Shown one piece after another: positions 1 to 12,900 of a DNA stretch of 64,000 nucleotides. The number at the start of each line of letters is the position of its first letter. Within the stretch, counting starts at the first letter, position 1. Source of the stretch: Callaeas wilsoni (lineage: Eukaryota > Chordata > Aves > Passeriformes > Callaeidae); contig VWPU01004155.1 in the NCBI GenBank assembly GCA_013398955.1, positions 186,001 to 250,000 of the forward strand, given 5' to 3'. The notes beneath the pieces are model-generated. The model was not told the DNA's origin. It did no database searches and worked only from the letters and a program-made list of their open reading frames with translations. The position numbers and the translations under genes were made by a program.

Positions 1-1100
1 ATGCCTCTATCCTTGCATCTCCTGCTCCACTGCTTAGGTAATTCAGCCTCTGCCACCTTTAGAGGTCTTCTGTTTGCCAGGGACCACTCAAGCTTTACAG
101 GAACTGGACAGCTTTGTTGGGCACTAAAGAAACCACAGTTCCTAAAAATCTTGAGGGTAAGAAAGAAACATCTTCTCGGAGTTGGTCCGGATCAAGATGA
201 GGAGGACACAGATCTTCTAGAGTTAGAGACACAGGAAATGCACCTTAAGAGCCCAACCTATCTCTCCCTAGATGTGTTCCAGCAGTCTTTATTTGTTGAG
301 ACATCAAGGAAGACTGATCCTCAAAAGATGTCATTAGTGAGAAAAACATAGCTGAGTGCTGGAGCCCAAGGGTCAGGTCTTGAAGACAGCATCTACTTTG
401 TGCCCCAAGGTTGGTGCATGAGAGCCAGATAGGAAATTCATGCTGAAATACTGTTCTGGTGGTACTCAAAACCCTGCGTCCTTCTGAGCCTTCAAGCCAG
501 ACTTTTTCCATGGATCAAGAACAGAGATCAGGAGATTTCACTGAGTCTGTTAGTGAGAAGAGACTTCTAGCGAATGTCCGCAAAGATGCCAAATGGTCAG
601 GATCACTTTGAATTACTTCAGCGCACTCTTCTTGAAGATTTCTCAGAGATGAAGCCACCCTCAGGCCACACTCAACAAATGACAATGCATTTGACATTCC
701 CTGTGCAGGAAGAGCACATGACTGATTGCCTCCTTCTGTTACTCTGACACTGACAGTGGCTTTTTACTTTCAAAGGTGGTGCCTTGCTGGTGATGAACGG
801 TAAAACAGGCTGCAGAGGCTGGTCCCTTCTAAGAGAAGACTCCAGCCACTATCTGGTCATATGGGGCAATTTCCTGTCACTGGTTAAGCAGGTTGTCTTT
901 TTCTCAGGGACGCTACGGTCGTTGTTGATGGCAAAACAGAGAAAGAGCCAAGAGACTTGCAACTCCCAGTGTGTTATCCAGAGCACAGAGACAATCAGGT
1001 GCTTAAATGACCGTTGTGGACCTGCTCCACATTTCTGTAAATATCAGGCTTCCTAAGCAGCAGATTTTGTGTGCATGCTAATAGGCTGCAGCAGACAAGG
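1..1100. other. Unique DNA with protein-like, frame-broken stretches
   Basis: No repeat family was recognised here. Base composition is more balanced than in the next 8 kb. On the plus strand, protein-like stretches occur in different frames: an acidic run with DEEDTDLLELE near 195-235, a stretch beginning MDQEQRSGDFTESVSEK at 510, and one with LLQRTLLEDFSEMKPP near 610-660. Stops or frame changes separate them. A good splice donor (GTAAGA) lies at 157-162. This could be a decayed gene copy or chance; I could not name a parent protein. Confidence 0.3.
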
Positions 1101-4100
1101 CTCCTGAGACAAGTCAGGCTGGACCATATATCTGCTAGGAGAGCCTGTCAGACAGACAGAGGACATGGACTGTGGGATAGCTGGAGAGGTCAAGTTACTC
1201 CAAGTGAAGCACAGAGGGGGCACAGCTAATGAGAGCCAGAGATGGGCTAAGGCAATGCAGATGTAACTGTCTCAAGCTGCTTAGCTGGCAAAGCTGGATT
1301 TGAACTTGGCACTGCTGCTGAAGTAGCAGTATAGAATTGGCCTACGGTGCTCTAGGGAGCTTCTGCAATTGAACTGAAAGGAAATGGTGGGTGAGATTTG
1401 AGCAGATTTTTCTGTTTTATGCCTTCTCTAGAGAATGCTCCATCATCCCTGCCAGAGCTGGTTTACGCCTGTATTTCATAGCAATATATGAGCAAAGAAA
1501 ATGCTGCTTATAACAGCATTTGGCGAGTAAGTTCTAAATACTTCCCTGGGAGAAAATCCCCAGGTCCTTTTAGGATGTTTTCACTTTCATTTAAAGATAC
1601 TCTAAGTTGAACACAGCGCAAAGATAGCTACAGGAACTGTTAACAGTTTCAGAGAATGCACCTAATCTAAGTTTGTTTAGCAAATTATATGTCCTCACTC
1701 TTGGTTACAAGTAAGAGAAACGTGGGGTTTAAATGGGCACACAAATAGATTCTACTGTCTCTGAGACCTTTGTCTGGGAAATAGATTTTATTTAATGCAT
1801 CAGGGGAAAATTTCTTGTAGGAACCCCTCTTTCAGAGATGGTTTGCAGCAAGCTGACAACACAATGAGCCCCCAGACACTATTCATCTGCAGGAATTCCA
1901 GGCATCCCTATTAATAGCATGTGCCTTTCAACACGGTCTCTCTCCCCTTGTCCCCTTACAACAGGAGGCAGCACTCAGTTAATCTCTCTGGTTTGTTTCT
2001 TCCTAGAAAAGATAAGACCCAAAGAAAACAGAATTTAGTTTGGGAATTCACTTGGTAACCTGTAGGATGTTTTGCTCCAATCCTCTCCCAGCCTCTCCCT
2101 CTAGCTCCTGTTTGCATATTTGCCAGCAGGTGCATGCTGCAGCTCTGAGTCCTCCAGCCCAGTGTCTGGTCATCTAGGGTGGGCACGGAGAGGTATTCAA
2201 GGATTTTCACTTGAGGCACCTTAATGATCCAGAGAAGTTGACTGGGAAATGGCCTGAATTCCCTCTGTAGTCAGAGAGAGATGCTCCCATGGAGAGCAAT
2301 TCAGGTCACCTTGGTTAGGTTCTTGCTCTGAATTACCCTTTGGAGGAGCCCATCTATCTTCATTAATTACACAGGGAATCTAGGAAGCCTATCATGCTAA
2401 TGTAAGTGCTGAACTGTGGTGCCTGAAGTAAGGCACTATGAAAACCTCCCTTCTATGAGCTCCTGGAATCTTGTGTTCCTCTGCCGAAAATATATAAGGC
2501 TTCACCTATTAGGGAAGAAAATTCAGAAAGAATTTTCAATCTTTTTTGTTGCACTTGACTTTAAAACAAAATCACTGTCACATTTTTTAAAACGCTCTAC
2601 TTAAGAAAATGAATGTATAGCTTTCCCACACACTCATGGCAATATGCAAAATCACTGCTAATAATGAGGGCATCACAGCTTCATTCCTATCATCGCCTTT
2701 CATTTTCCCATGTGTCTGAGCTCCATAGTTACTCAAACTGTCATATATATAATTTATTAACACAGAAAGTCATTAAAATGCAATTTCTTCATCTATTTGT
2801 TTCTTTCCTAATTGCACACTATTTAATACTCAAAGAAATTCAGCAATGGCTGGCTTGATTTTCCTTAGTTGCATAGATGCAGGAGTTTATATTTAATCAT
2901 TTTTAAAATTTAATTGTTTTCTTGTCTTTATTTATGTGAACTTCGTGCACTATTTCTTTCCACTTTTAATCTATTAGCTGTTTACATTGTCTCATTTCTT
3001 AGCATGCATTTATTATCGTGATTGATTTTTAGCTTAAATATTTTGAAATGTTTTCTCTGAAAGGAGAAGCATTATGTGTGACATTTATTTAACTTTTTAC
3101 AGATGCTCTGATTTCAGTGTATTTACAACAATTCTGCTTTCTTCCTGATGTAAGTGTTAAAAACAATTGTCTTCAGACGTCTCTGTATAATTATCAGAAT
3201 TGTACTCAATATGTAATGCTAATGCATTAATATATAAATAGAAAAACTTAGATTGCCATAATTCATTGATCTTTCAAAGAATTAGTTTCATTCTTCTCCC
3301 TGGTCTTTGGTCTAAAATTTGGGGGACCTCTTTCGCTTTTCTTTGTCTTAACAGGCTTTTAAGGCTGAAAATGGATCATCTAAGAACCACTCTCATGACT
3401 TTACAGCTGCATTTATAATAGGGCTGGCACATCACCTTGGTGCCTCATCCATCTTCACATTTTTCTCCAAGGATGGTAAATGAGACAGAAGCATTTAAGG
3501 AACACTGTCTAGGAAAGCTTTGCACAATATTCTCTGTACTCAGCAAGATTTGTGGCATTGATTTCAGTGGTCTTTGGGTCAAGATGGATCTCTTAGCTTT
3601 GAAGTCAGCAGAATAACATGTTTGAGAAAAATGGCTTCCTCTAGCTCATTAATTGTTTGAGAATTTTGGAATGAAAATTTTACACAAAGAGTGTTGTAGC
3701 TTGATATCAGAATAATAACAAATAATTAGTGAATGAGAGGTTTGAGCAGATGCAGGAGTGACAGAGTTTTTCATTCCTTCCTGTGAAATGGTAGAAACTT
3801 TAAGTCATATTTAAGCCTAAATCTCAGGCATTTTTAGGGATTCTAAGATGCTAATACTGGGTGGCCTTGCCAGGACTAGCGCAATCACCCTGGGTCATCG
3901 CCCCACAGCTATTGAATTGCATGAAAATCTTTTCGTATGATTCTGTAGACAAACTGGATTGCTATGATGCTGCTATACAAATGCATTGGCACATTAATAG
4001 AAAAATTCAGACTATTGTGATGTTTGACCTAGATTTAAAAGAAATGACTATTATAATCATATGAGGAGCGCAAACCCAAAAAATCTGTTGCCATGAATAC

Positions 4101-7100
4101 ACAATGAAAACCGAATTTATAACTGTAATGTCTCCTTACAAAAGACAGTAGGGTAAAAACATCAGTGTTATTTTCTGTTCTTATTTCTGCCCTCAGAAAG
4201 TCTTCTGCCCTCAGTAATTCCTCTGCTTTCAGTTTTATGGAACTGAAGAATGTGTGCTTTACATAAAGATACGAAGATTTAGCTTAGAGTCCTATCTTTT
4301 TAAAATTTTATTTCACAAAGCAAACAACATTTTTTTAAAATACAGCCCATACTATTAGTTAGTGGGAAATTATATTTTTTGTTTAATATTTTAGCAAAAA
4401 TACAGTAAAAATGGGAATTTGTGATAAGATAAATAACTTATTTTGCTATGTAGTTTATTACAAATTTACTTATACAAAATTTGTTGTAAAAAGAGCAAAG
4501 AAAACCTATAGATTTTCCATGATCAAAAATTAAAAATATCAGCAGTGTCTAAATATCTGGTCCTTTGGGAATAGTCTCAGGAAAATGAATGAAAGGAAAT
4601 TAAGTAGATGACAAAGAGTGTATAAGTCATTGACTTTTTATCTGGATATTGTTTAAAGGAAATAAATATAAATAATATTGATCAATTTTACCTTTTTCTG
4701 TCACATTTGTTGCTCTGAGTCTTAGAAAAAGAATAATCTCATTACATTAAACATTTGTCCCATTGGAAGAGCAATTGAAGAACATAGGTATAGCATTCGT
4801 ATGCCATGAGGTCAACAAGACCAAGATATTTCAATGAACTGAAGGTGTGGTCACAGCCTATGTTCTGCACTACTGTACAACACATAAAATGAAGAAGTCA
4901 GAATACAGTTAATGTAGAATGTCTCAAGTGTTTTTATAATTGAAAATTTTGGTGGCAATATAATTAATATTTTATGATATCAACTAGGAAAACATTATCT
5001 AGCTTATATCCAGGAAATGTAACTGAAGTAGATAAAATGAAGAAATGCAATAGAGTTAGGAATATAACACTAAGAATCCTTTATTTATATGGTCTCTTTC
5101 TGCAGTTCATGAAGACAAACTTGTTTGGTTTCTAGTGGCTAGAAACAGTCAATGGAGAATAACACAGATGAAATTGAAATTTCCTCTGATGAAGGTGGTA
5201 GAACTTTCTCCAACAGCTATCCTCTACATCCATGGTATTGAAGCATGACTAGGAAGGCGTTGAGAACACACTGAGAATATGGAAGGCCCAAGTGAGGACT
5301 TCGGATTAGCTGCTTACTTGAGAGTTCTGATGGAGTCTAAAAAGATGCATCAATGAAGACCACAAGGAAACAGATATGCAGAATATACACAAATGTGGCA
5401 AGCTCTGTTTTTTTCTAACTCAAACTTCAGCAGTGTACAAGTTTTCATTAGCTGTGTAACTAATAGTGGCAAAATAACTCAATACCATGAACTTTTCTAA
5501 AGGCTGTGGTGGGATTCATTAAAGCCAGGGTAATGTCTTTTACTTATTACCTCTCTGCGATTTGCTGGCTCTGTCTATTTCAGAGAGTGTTGAAATGTCT
5601 AACAATACATATAAACCAGAAATAATATTGTTTTGGCATTAAAATTACTGCACAAAGACTGATCATGATGTTTGATGGGTAATTTAGCCTTGGTTATTCT
5701 TCTACCAGGATTTCTTTAGCCTGTGGAGGTTCATAATGCTGCAGGAAATGTGTCTTTTCATTTTCTTAAGAAAATATACTGATGAATGCTCTGATAGATA
5801 AATGTGTGCCTTGTGTATTGTTAGCCCCAGGATGTCTTGAAGAAGATATCCATCTCAATGGGTCTGTTCCTGGGAGACAGATATAATTAACAACGGAATA
5901 TATAAATCAACCAATAAGCTCACTACTGTAAGGAAAAGCTAATTTCTTTTTGTGTTTTTTTGAGTTTGGTTTTTAAAATGTTTATTTTTATAATAACTTT
6001 GAAAGAAAACTTCAGGTGAGATTTGCAAAAAAGCTCTCTCTTTATGTTTTTCTTAATGATGTTACGGGCCCAACCCATCTCCCAATGCATCCCTTCAGTG
6101 TCGATTTGACAGCCTTACCCAGAAAGATTATTTAAAAAATTTAATACTATTCAGTAATCTGTCAGATATATCTACAGCAAACTCAAAGTCATTGCCACCA
6201 TCTTCTTACCTGATTTGCTATCATATTTTCTCCAGTTTTCTTACTCATTTCTTTGCAGATGAATTTGAACTTAATGTTCCTGCACTCTGAATTGGATATA
6301 TACAAATTTGGGCTGAAATGAAAAGCCCCTTTATGAAGATCAGGTGCCAGTCAGAGATGGATCACATCTGATCAGGCAGCTGTCCTTCTGCTCATGCGTC
6401 CTTCTGCCAGCTCACTTCTCTGTGCAGAAGGACACATGAACATCACATTTATATAGCACAGCTTGTTTCTCATTGAAATTGAAATTTTTTACATTTTCTC
6501 TTGCCTTACATCTACCCCTGTGTAAATGGCCCTGTAACGCTGAAAGTGCTCTGAGAGAAGCTTGGAAGAATGGAGCTGCCTGGAGTAACTGCAGAGTCAG
6601 GTATCTAGCACCAGTGAACAACTGGTGTCAGGAAAAGGGAACTTTATTTTCAAAGAGTATCATCATGCCATTTACATGAAAAATTTTGGCCTAGACAAGT
6701 GCATAATTCTGATAAAGATTAAAATCATATGCTTTCCATATAAAACTGAGTATTTCTTCAACAGTCTCCTGAGTTTTCTATTGCCTGGGACTGGGACTTC
6801 TAGCAGGCCTGTGCATCATAACTTATCGAGTGCTCCTTCCATGAGACATTCAGGTGATTTTTTAATGCCTTCTGCAATACCCAAAGAAATCTATTTCTTT
6901 GTTCCTGCCGAGATTTTTACTCAAAGACCTAGAGAAACAAATTCAAAATCATAATTTAGATAGATCAGGGTCATGAAAGTTTTTGTAACCTCATTTAATG
7001 CCATTCTCTCACCCCATCAGAACACAGAAAAAAAATGGTATTTGATGAAACATTCAGATGCCAGGAAAAATAATCACATGATCTGGAGGACTTCGATCAT

Positions 7101-9170
7101 GACAATGTTTACTGAAACATATTTGGAAATAGAAGATTTTTTAATATTTTGTTAAATTGCTGCTGTTGCTGTAAGGGTCAAAAGTATATAAAGTGTTCAT
7201 CCAGCCGTATGACTAAAATGACAATTTGTTAAAATACATTATGTTTCTTTTTTGTCACCTCATGAGCATCTGGTAATTGGGATATTTACTACACTGATGT
7301 GACTGTTGATTTGCACCACCTAAAACAACAAAATATAATATTTTTAAGTTTTACAGGTATCTCATCAGTGACAAAATATGTGGGAGGAAAAAGCAAAAGG
7401 GCAGGATTGAATGAAAGCAACGACAGAATCACTGGATACATACATATACCTGGTTATTTTTCTCAAGTCCTTATAGTCACAGTCTCTTTTAACAAATTTT
7501 GACTAGCTAACTTTTTCTGTGACTCAATTAGATGAATCTCAATAAGTAACCATAGAGAAACTCAGAGGAATATAACCTCACTGTGCTAAGAAAAATCACC
7601 ATGGCCAAATAAACACTTGACACAAGAGGAGTCACATGTCATGTCTCCCTTCTTTTCAGAAAAGATAGGAACAAACTGCAGGATTTTGCCATGATCTTGT
7701 CACACTATTTTTGAAGAAAAAAAAAAAGATGTTTTAACATTTGAGTCAATTGGAAAAATAAGCTATGTATTCTTAGTAATAAGCGTGCTTCGAATAACTT
7801 CAACAGACTTCATACGCCTCTGCATGCCAAAGACAATTTGAGGTCCTCAGATGAGAAAATGAATGCTATCTACAGTTTGTCCAGAGAATTATTGTTATTG
7901 AGGAAATAATTTGTGTTTTGTAAATACATATTTATAGGATAATTGATGTGTCTGGTAAATAATGTATGATATGTTAATATAATTAATTTCCACCATTCAT
8001 TTCTAAATGAGCTAAATATGTATTTAACAAACTTAGTTCTGAAAAGAGCTTAATCACCCATGGGCAAAAGGAAGATTAAAATTGAAATAACAGGATACAT
8101 TATGTCTTGTTGTCAAAACAAGCCAAAACAAAATCCAATTTATAATTTTCCTTGCTAAAGGAACTGTCATTTTATGCCTGCACAGAAAGAATGAAAAAAT
8201 CCTTGGTCTTATGAAACAGCAAAAGCCAAGAATCTAAACTATAATTTTCAAGGAAAATATAAAGAAGATAGAAGGAAGAATATGTCTCCTATATCAAACC
8301 ATGGAATAGCTGGGAAACGTGAAAAACAGGACCACCCGCCATTAGCTTTCTGTCACAGACTATCTGAGCCACTCTGTGTGTAGAACTATGCAGTATAAAG
8401 ACAGAAATATTAATAACTATATTAATGTTTTATCATTGATTCAGTAAATTAACTTGTAAAACAAAACACTAAGTTTTATATAGAAAGTGAGTCAAACTGT
8501 TGTCTCATATATCAAGAAATATTTTTTTCTTTTGTGGAGAGGAAAATCAGTTTAATAGAAGCAAGAGTAGATTTCAGTGGCAAGAGGAATCTCTTCTGGG
8601 AATATTTACATTGATGAACTTGGCTAGAAGATATACTAAGTCATCCTACAAAAAGCGTACTCCAATGTGATTTTAGGATGGAGCAGCTTGGAATGCAAAA
8701 TTTATTAATTAAGTAAATTAAGACTAGGAAAGAAGAAAGTCTGTAATATTAAAACATTTACATTTTATTATAGCATCAAGTATTACCTCTTGGTCCACAG
8801 AAGATATGCCTGTCTTTAATCACTAATATGCTTTGGATTACTTATTGCCCTATTTACTAATTATTGCATTTACTTTGCATGACACAAAAGCATTACATGA
8901 CATGACAGAGCCAGGCATGTCAGTGAAGAGTTGAAAATCAAAAACAGCAAGTCACTTAATACTGTTTCTCAAAAGAAAAAATGAGTGAGATTTCTTAAGG
9001 CATGTGGATGGAGGAGAAGCAGCTGGAAGGTAGCTGTAAAACAGCTCTGGATGAACACTACGCACTGTTTTGACCTTCCAAGATTTGTTAAGCAAGAGAG
9101 ATGTCTAAGATCAGTGAAAGATGAGTAAGCTGGACAACTAAAGATGAACAGAACCCAGACAGGGCAACTC
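1101..9170. other. AT-rich unique DNA, no gene seen
   Basis: About 8 kb of AT-rich sequence with only short reading frames on both strands. None shows recognisable domains or consistent splice sites. I recognise no transposon, RNA gene or long simple repeat, apart from a small 18-base tandem repeat near 4.2 kb and an A-run near 7717-7728. It is most simply read as intergenic or intronic DNA. Confidence 0.6.
4186..4233. repeat. 18-base imperfect tandem repeat, about 3 copies
   Basis: The block TTCTGCCCTCAG occurs at 4186-4197 and again at 4204-4215. A weaker third copy (CTCTGCTTTCAG) follows at 4222-4233, all spaced by 18 bases. It looks like a local slippage duplication. Confidence 0.7.
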
Positions 9171-9172
9171 AA

Positions 9173-9211
9173 AATAATAGTAGTAGTATAGTAATAGTAA
9201 TAGTAATAAAA
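9173..9211. repeat. Trinucleotide microsatellite (TAG/TAA type)
   Basis: A run of AATAGTAGTAG-type units passes into AGTAATAGTAATAGTAAT units. It is a short imperfect trinucleotide repeat; the tyrosine and threonine runs it creates in a minus-strand frame are an artefact of the repeat. Confidence 0.85.
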
Positions 9212-9984
9212 ATATAAAATTTTTGAAGAAAGAAAAGAAAAACTCCTCATTGGAAAAAAACCTTCTGCATCATGTAAAAGTGTTTAAGCGTTTTTATTTT
9301 TTAATTCTTTTCTGCTGTCCTTTCATGGAGTTATAATAAGTTTGAAATGCCTTCAGACAACCACCTCTAAAAAGCTACTATCAATATTGTAAGCCAACAG
9401 CCCAGGTGTTGGCCAAAATAGAAGCTACCCCATAGTATCTTCCAGCACTCAGTAAACCCAGTTTAACTTAGCATTCATTCCTGCTTACGCAAAATGCAAT
9501 ATGCAGTAAACTCACACATAAACCAGATCTGAATGTTATTTACTCTTGCTGCCCAATTAATAATCCTAATAAATTAGTATTCCTCTTTGTAGAGGCCAGC
9601 CATGTTAGCCTATACATTAGCACTCAGGATCCCATTCCCCTCAGGATTAAGTATGGTGATTGCAGATGGCATCCAAATGTGATGTGTGTGGTTTCAGCTC
9701 TGGGTTGGGAATGGTGGCTGTCACTCCACCAGGAGTCATTTAGATTGTCCAGGTGAAACAGACACTGCTATGGAGTAAAAAAACCCTCACATTTAAAGCT
9801 ACTCTCTGGACTCCAGTAAAGCTGGAGTAGTATTTACTCTTGTGCTGCCACTCTCCAATGTGGGGTGCATTTTTACCTAAGTTGCTGATCAGACCTCAGA
9901 CATGGTCAGAGGAAAGTCACTGAGAAAGTAATAAATAAAAGATTAACCTTGTTAATGACCTGTTTCCTACCAGCCTCAATGAAT
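9212..9984. other. Unique DNA, nothing recognised
   Basis: Mixed-composition sequence between the microsatellite and the CR1 tail. No long frame, repeat family or RNA gene was seen. The upstream half of the 10-kb CR1 could extend a little into this stretch but is too decayed to follow. Confidence 0.5.
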
Positions 9985-10037
9985 GTTGGATTGATGATTT
10001 TTGAGGTCTTTTCCAACCTTAATGACTCTATGATTCC
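9985..10037 (+). mobile_element. CR1 LINE, short 3' end fragment
   Basis: The order GTTGGATTGATGATTTTTGAG, then GGTCTTTTCCAACCTTAATG, then CTCTATGATTCC matches the 3' end of avian CR1 elements. In intact copies a 'gatctt..aaggtcccttccaac' block precedes an octamer tail. Only the last ~50 bases are clear, as expected for strongly 5'-truncated CR1 insertions. It is old, with many substitutions, and carries no coding sequence. Confidence 0.8.
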
Positions 10038-10936
10038 ATTGTCTGATTCCATAAAGTGTGTGTGCATGCTCCCAGTTTTAAATAGAGTCAAGTGCCAGAT
10101 TTCTTCTCCTGCTAGTCAGGATCTGTGACAGCTTCTGTTATTGACAAAGATTTGGTAAAAATCCTTCAAAAAAATCAAATCCTTCCCTAAAATTCTTCCT
10201 ACACATCTTCTGGATGCCTAAGAAACAGACAGTACCCGCTGGGTCTGGTGGTTGGCATGCACTGGCCCTGCCTGGCCCTAGTACTACCACGCAAACACCA
10301 TTGCCCATTTCCATGATTCATGTCCTCTGGTACACGTTTCCACCATGTCTCCCACGGCACATTAAGTGCAGCAATGGGCCCTGAGCATGTTGGCAGGAAT
10401 TGCTGCTCTTTGTGGCAACTGAAATGCCCTCATGCCATCCCAGCGCCGCCCCAGCTGCACTGGGGGCAGAAAGCACCCTGAGCTGCAAAAGGGAATTGTT
10501 TGTACTTTGTGCGTTTCAGAGATGCCTTGGCCCATAGACATCTGTGCCACAGGAGATAGGCATGTTACAAGGAGAGTGGGAAATGGATGTGTTTTCAACA
10601 GCCTGCACAGTTGAACTGGGTTGAATTATGCCTGTCACAGCTTTGTTCTGTTTACACAGTCTCAAGGGAAATTGAGATCTTGGTCTTCAGCTGGGGCTCC
10701 TCAGGTTGAGAGAAACAATAAAAAACAGATAATAAAGCTTCAATTTATAGTCTCTGGTTTTAAATTATAAATTCCCTAGAGTGAAGATTGCACTTTCTGT
10801 GGTTCATGGCACACTGGATTAACCTGTTTCATCCTTGACGGTGATAGGGTGAAGTGCTTTTTTTATCTTTTTTTAAAGCTCAGCATCAATCTCTCAAAGT
10901 TTTTTCTTTATTTTAGATTCAATGAAATGTCTGTCA
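10038..10936. other. Unique DNA, moderately GC-rich patch
   Basis: The part at 10215-10620 is clearly richer in G and C than its surroundings and has short open frames on both strands. I could not match it to a repeat family or protein. An AATAAA-rich stretch follows at 10710-10740, but no TATA box or LTR ends were found to make it an LTR. Confidence 0.4.
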
Positions 10937-11518
10937 AATATTTAGCTTTTCTTTTTTTTTCTGGAAGCATAGATTAAGAGAAAAAGACAAAAAACCAAAT
11001 TCACCTTCACAGAATGAAAAGCTTTCAGTATTTTCTTTACATCTCAAACCCACCCCTGCCTTTGCTTCAGACCAAACAAAAGAAATTCTGTTTTCCAGTT
11101 GCACCATATTGCCAGAAGTAACTAGTTCTGCAAACATTTCTGCAGTTGACCAAAGAAATACATGTTGATGAACTGCATTCCTAAGAGATTTCCTCAATAT
11201 CACAAGAAGGTCTGCAGCAGAGTTGAAGCAGAAGTGTAAAGTGCTGGCTGCAATTCCCACTTGCACCTTTATCAAAAAAAGGGAAAAAAGTCCCCAAACC
11301 ACCAAGCACTCATTTCCCTGGATATGAATCATTTGCTTGTTATTTTTGAAGCTTTTCTTATTTCTGCTGTTTTGTAGACTGAATGTCTTTTTATTGAATG
11401 AACTTTGCAGATTTTGGTCAGAATTTTTTTCCAAAGTACTGTTTCCTATTCTCTCAACTAATACATTCAGACAAGATACAGCCTCCGAAAACCCTTTTGT
11501 AACATGATTGAAATATTT
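10937..11518 (-). other. Long open reading frame of unknown nature
   Basis: On the minus strand, 194 codons run without a stop between a TAA at 11519-11521 and a TGA at 10934-10936. The frame holds a lysine/asparagine-rich first half, a hydrophobic patch (WGLFSLFLIKV) in the middle and a more mixed second half. It has no ATG near its start, no recognised domain and no obvious splice sites. I do not recognise it. It may be a decayed coding sequence or a chance frame in A/T-skewed DNA. Confidence 0.25.
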
Positions 11519-11521
11519 TTA

Positions 11522-12895
11522 GTCATTAAAAATTTTGCCTTGTGAGTGAAGGAAATGTTTGGTATAGTTTTGTGTTATATTTAAATATTTTACTTGATTT
11601 TAGTGCTTGAAATATACAACATTTTCTGCTTTATTTCTTAGATTTACCAAGAAATAATAAAATATATGCTTCAGCTTACTCCATTACATCCCAAAAGAAA
11701 AATGTCCAGGTACTAATGACCAATGCAATTATTCGGACCACCTGAGGTATAAAATATTACAATGACAGAACATAGTTCTTGACAATTAAGTTGTCTCCAT
11801 CTTCTGATTGAACTAAAAGAATCTGCTCTTATAATAGAGATAACAAGACCAAGAAATCATGGACAAACATTTTTATATGCTTTCTAAAAGTATTAATTTC
11901 TTTCTATGGGCTTTCTGTCAATCTGGATATCTTGGGATTTTGATTTGGTTTTGATTTGTTTTGATTAGTTTGTCATCACTAATGGAAAGTAGAAAGTTAG
12001 AAACAGGTTTCAGGGTGTTGCAATCACATTTGTCTTTCCTGCCTTTCATTAAGTGTTAATAAGTGTGAATGTGTCTTATCCTTATGGTAAAAGATAGCAA
12101 AGACTGGACATCTCCCCACTTGCAGCCAAGGGAGGAAACATAAGCAGGGACTGGCTGCCCACTTGCTTCAGTAGAAGAGCACAAGGAATGTGAACTCTTG
12201 AGGTGCCAGCAAGGCAGGTAGGTGGAAGGTGTAATATTGGATACCTGGCAGAGGAAAAAACACTGAGATCCTGATGGGAACTTTGTACTGAGGAACATAA
12301 TGGGAAAAAGCTTGTACGTACTCTGTTGTTGAGGAATTTTAACTGCATCTCTTGAGGAGAATTAAGCAATTGTTTTTGTTTAAATATAGGCAAAATAAAA
12401 TAAAATAAATTAATGATGACCAGGAAAGAATCCTATGACTATGAATAATTCTAAAAGGACCCTGCAAAGATGTGTTATGAGCCAATTCCTTAATAAAATT
12501 GCACCAATATGAGTTCCGAGAGAGTTTGTATGGGCATCTTAACCCATGCTCTAGTCTATCCCCCGACCCCTCTGCTGCCTAAAGGTGTTCCCTGAGCTTG
12601 GGCCTCTGAGTGCTCTCATTCTAGGACGGCCACAAGACTACCTTAGGGCTCTTTCTGATCTCATCACCAAGGGGACTTCACTTCCTTGTAAGGAAACTGT
12701 TCTGTCCCTAGCATCCCTTTTTCCAGCCAGTTTAACCCTTTCTGCAGGTGGGCTGTCTTACCCTCCATGTCAAATCATTCCTCAGTCACAAATTATCACC
12801 ACTGAGCAGGTACAATTTTAAATTCCCCTTCACCATGTAAAGGCAACTATAGGCGTTCCAGGCGGCTGAAGGAAATAAGGCTGTTTATACTTTAT
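11522..12895. other. Unique DNA, no gene seen
   Basis: AT-rich up to about 12.05 kb, then more mixed to 12.83 kb. Short frames on both strands around 12056-12393 and 12585-12821 show no domain, start context or splice pattern that would support a gene. No transposon was recognised. Confidence 0.5.
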
Positions 12896-12900
12896 CAGGT
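12896..12900. repeat. Target site duplication, left copy (CAGGT)
   Basis: CAGGT directly precedes the TG end of the LTR at 12901. The same five bases directly follow the CA end at 13863. A perfect 5-base duplication is the expected footprint of retroviral integration. Confidence 0.85.

Noticed and set aside
4450..4500. AT-rich imperfect hairpin (ACAAATTT / AAATTTGTTGT)
   Set aside because: Such hairpins are common by chance in AT-rich DNA; the arms are imperfect and do not have the length or loop of a microRNA precursor.
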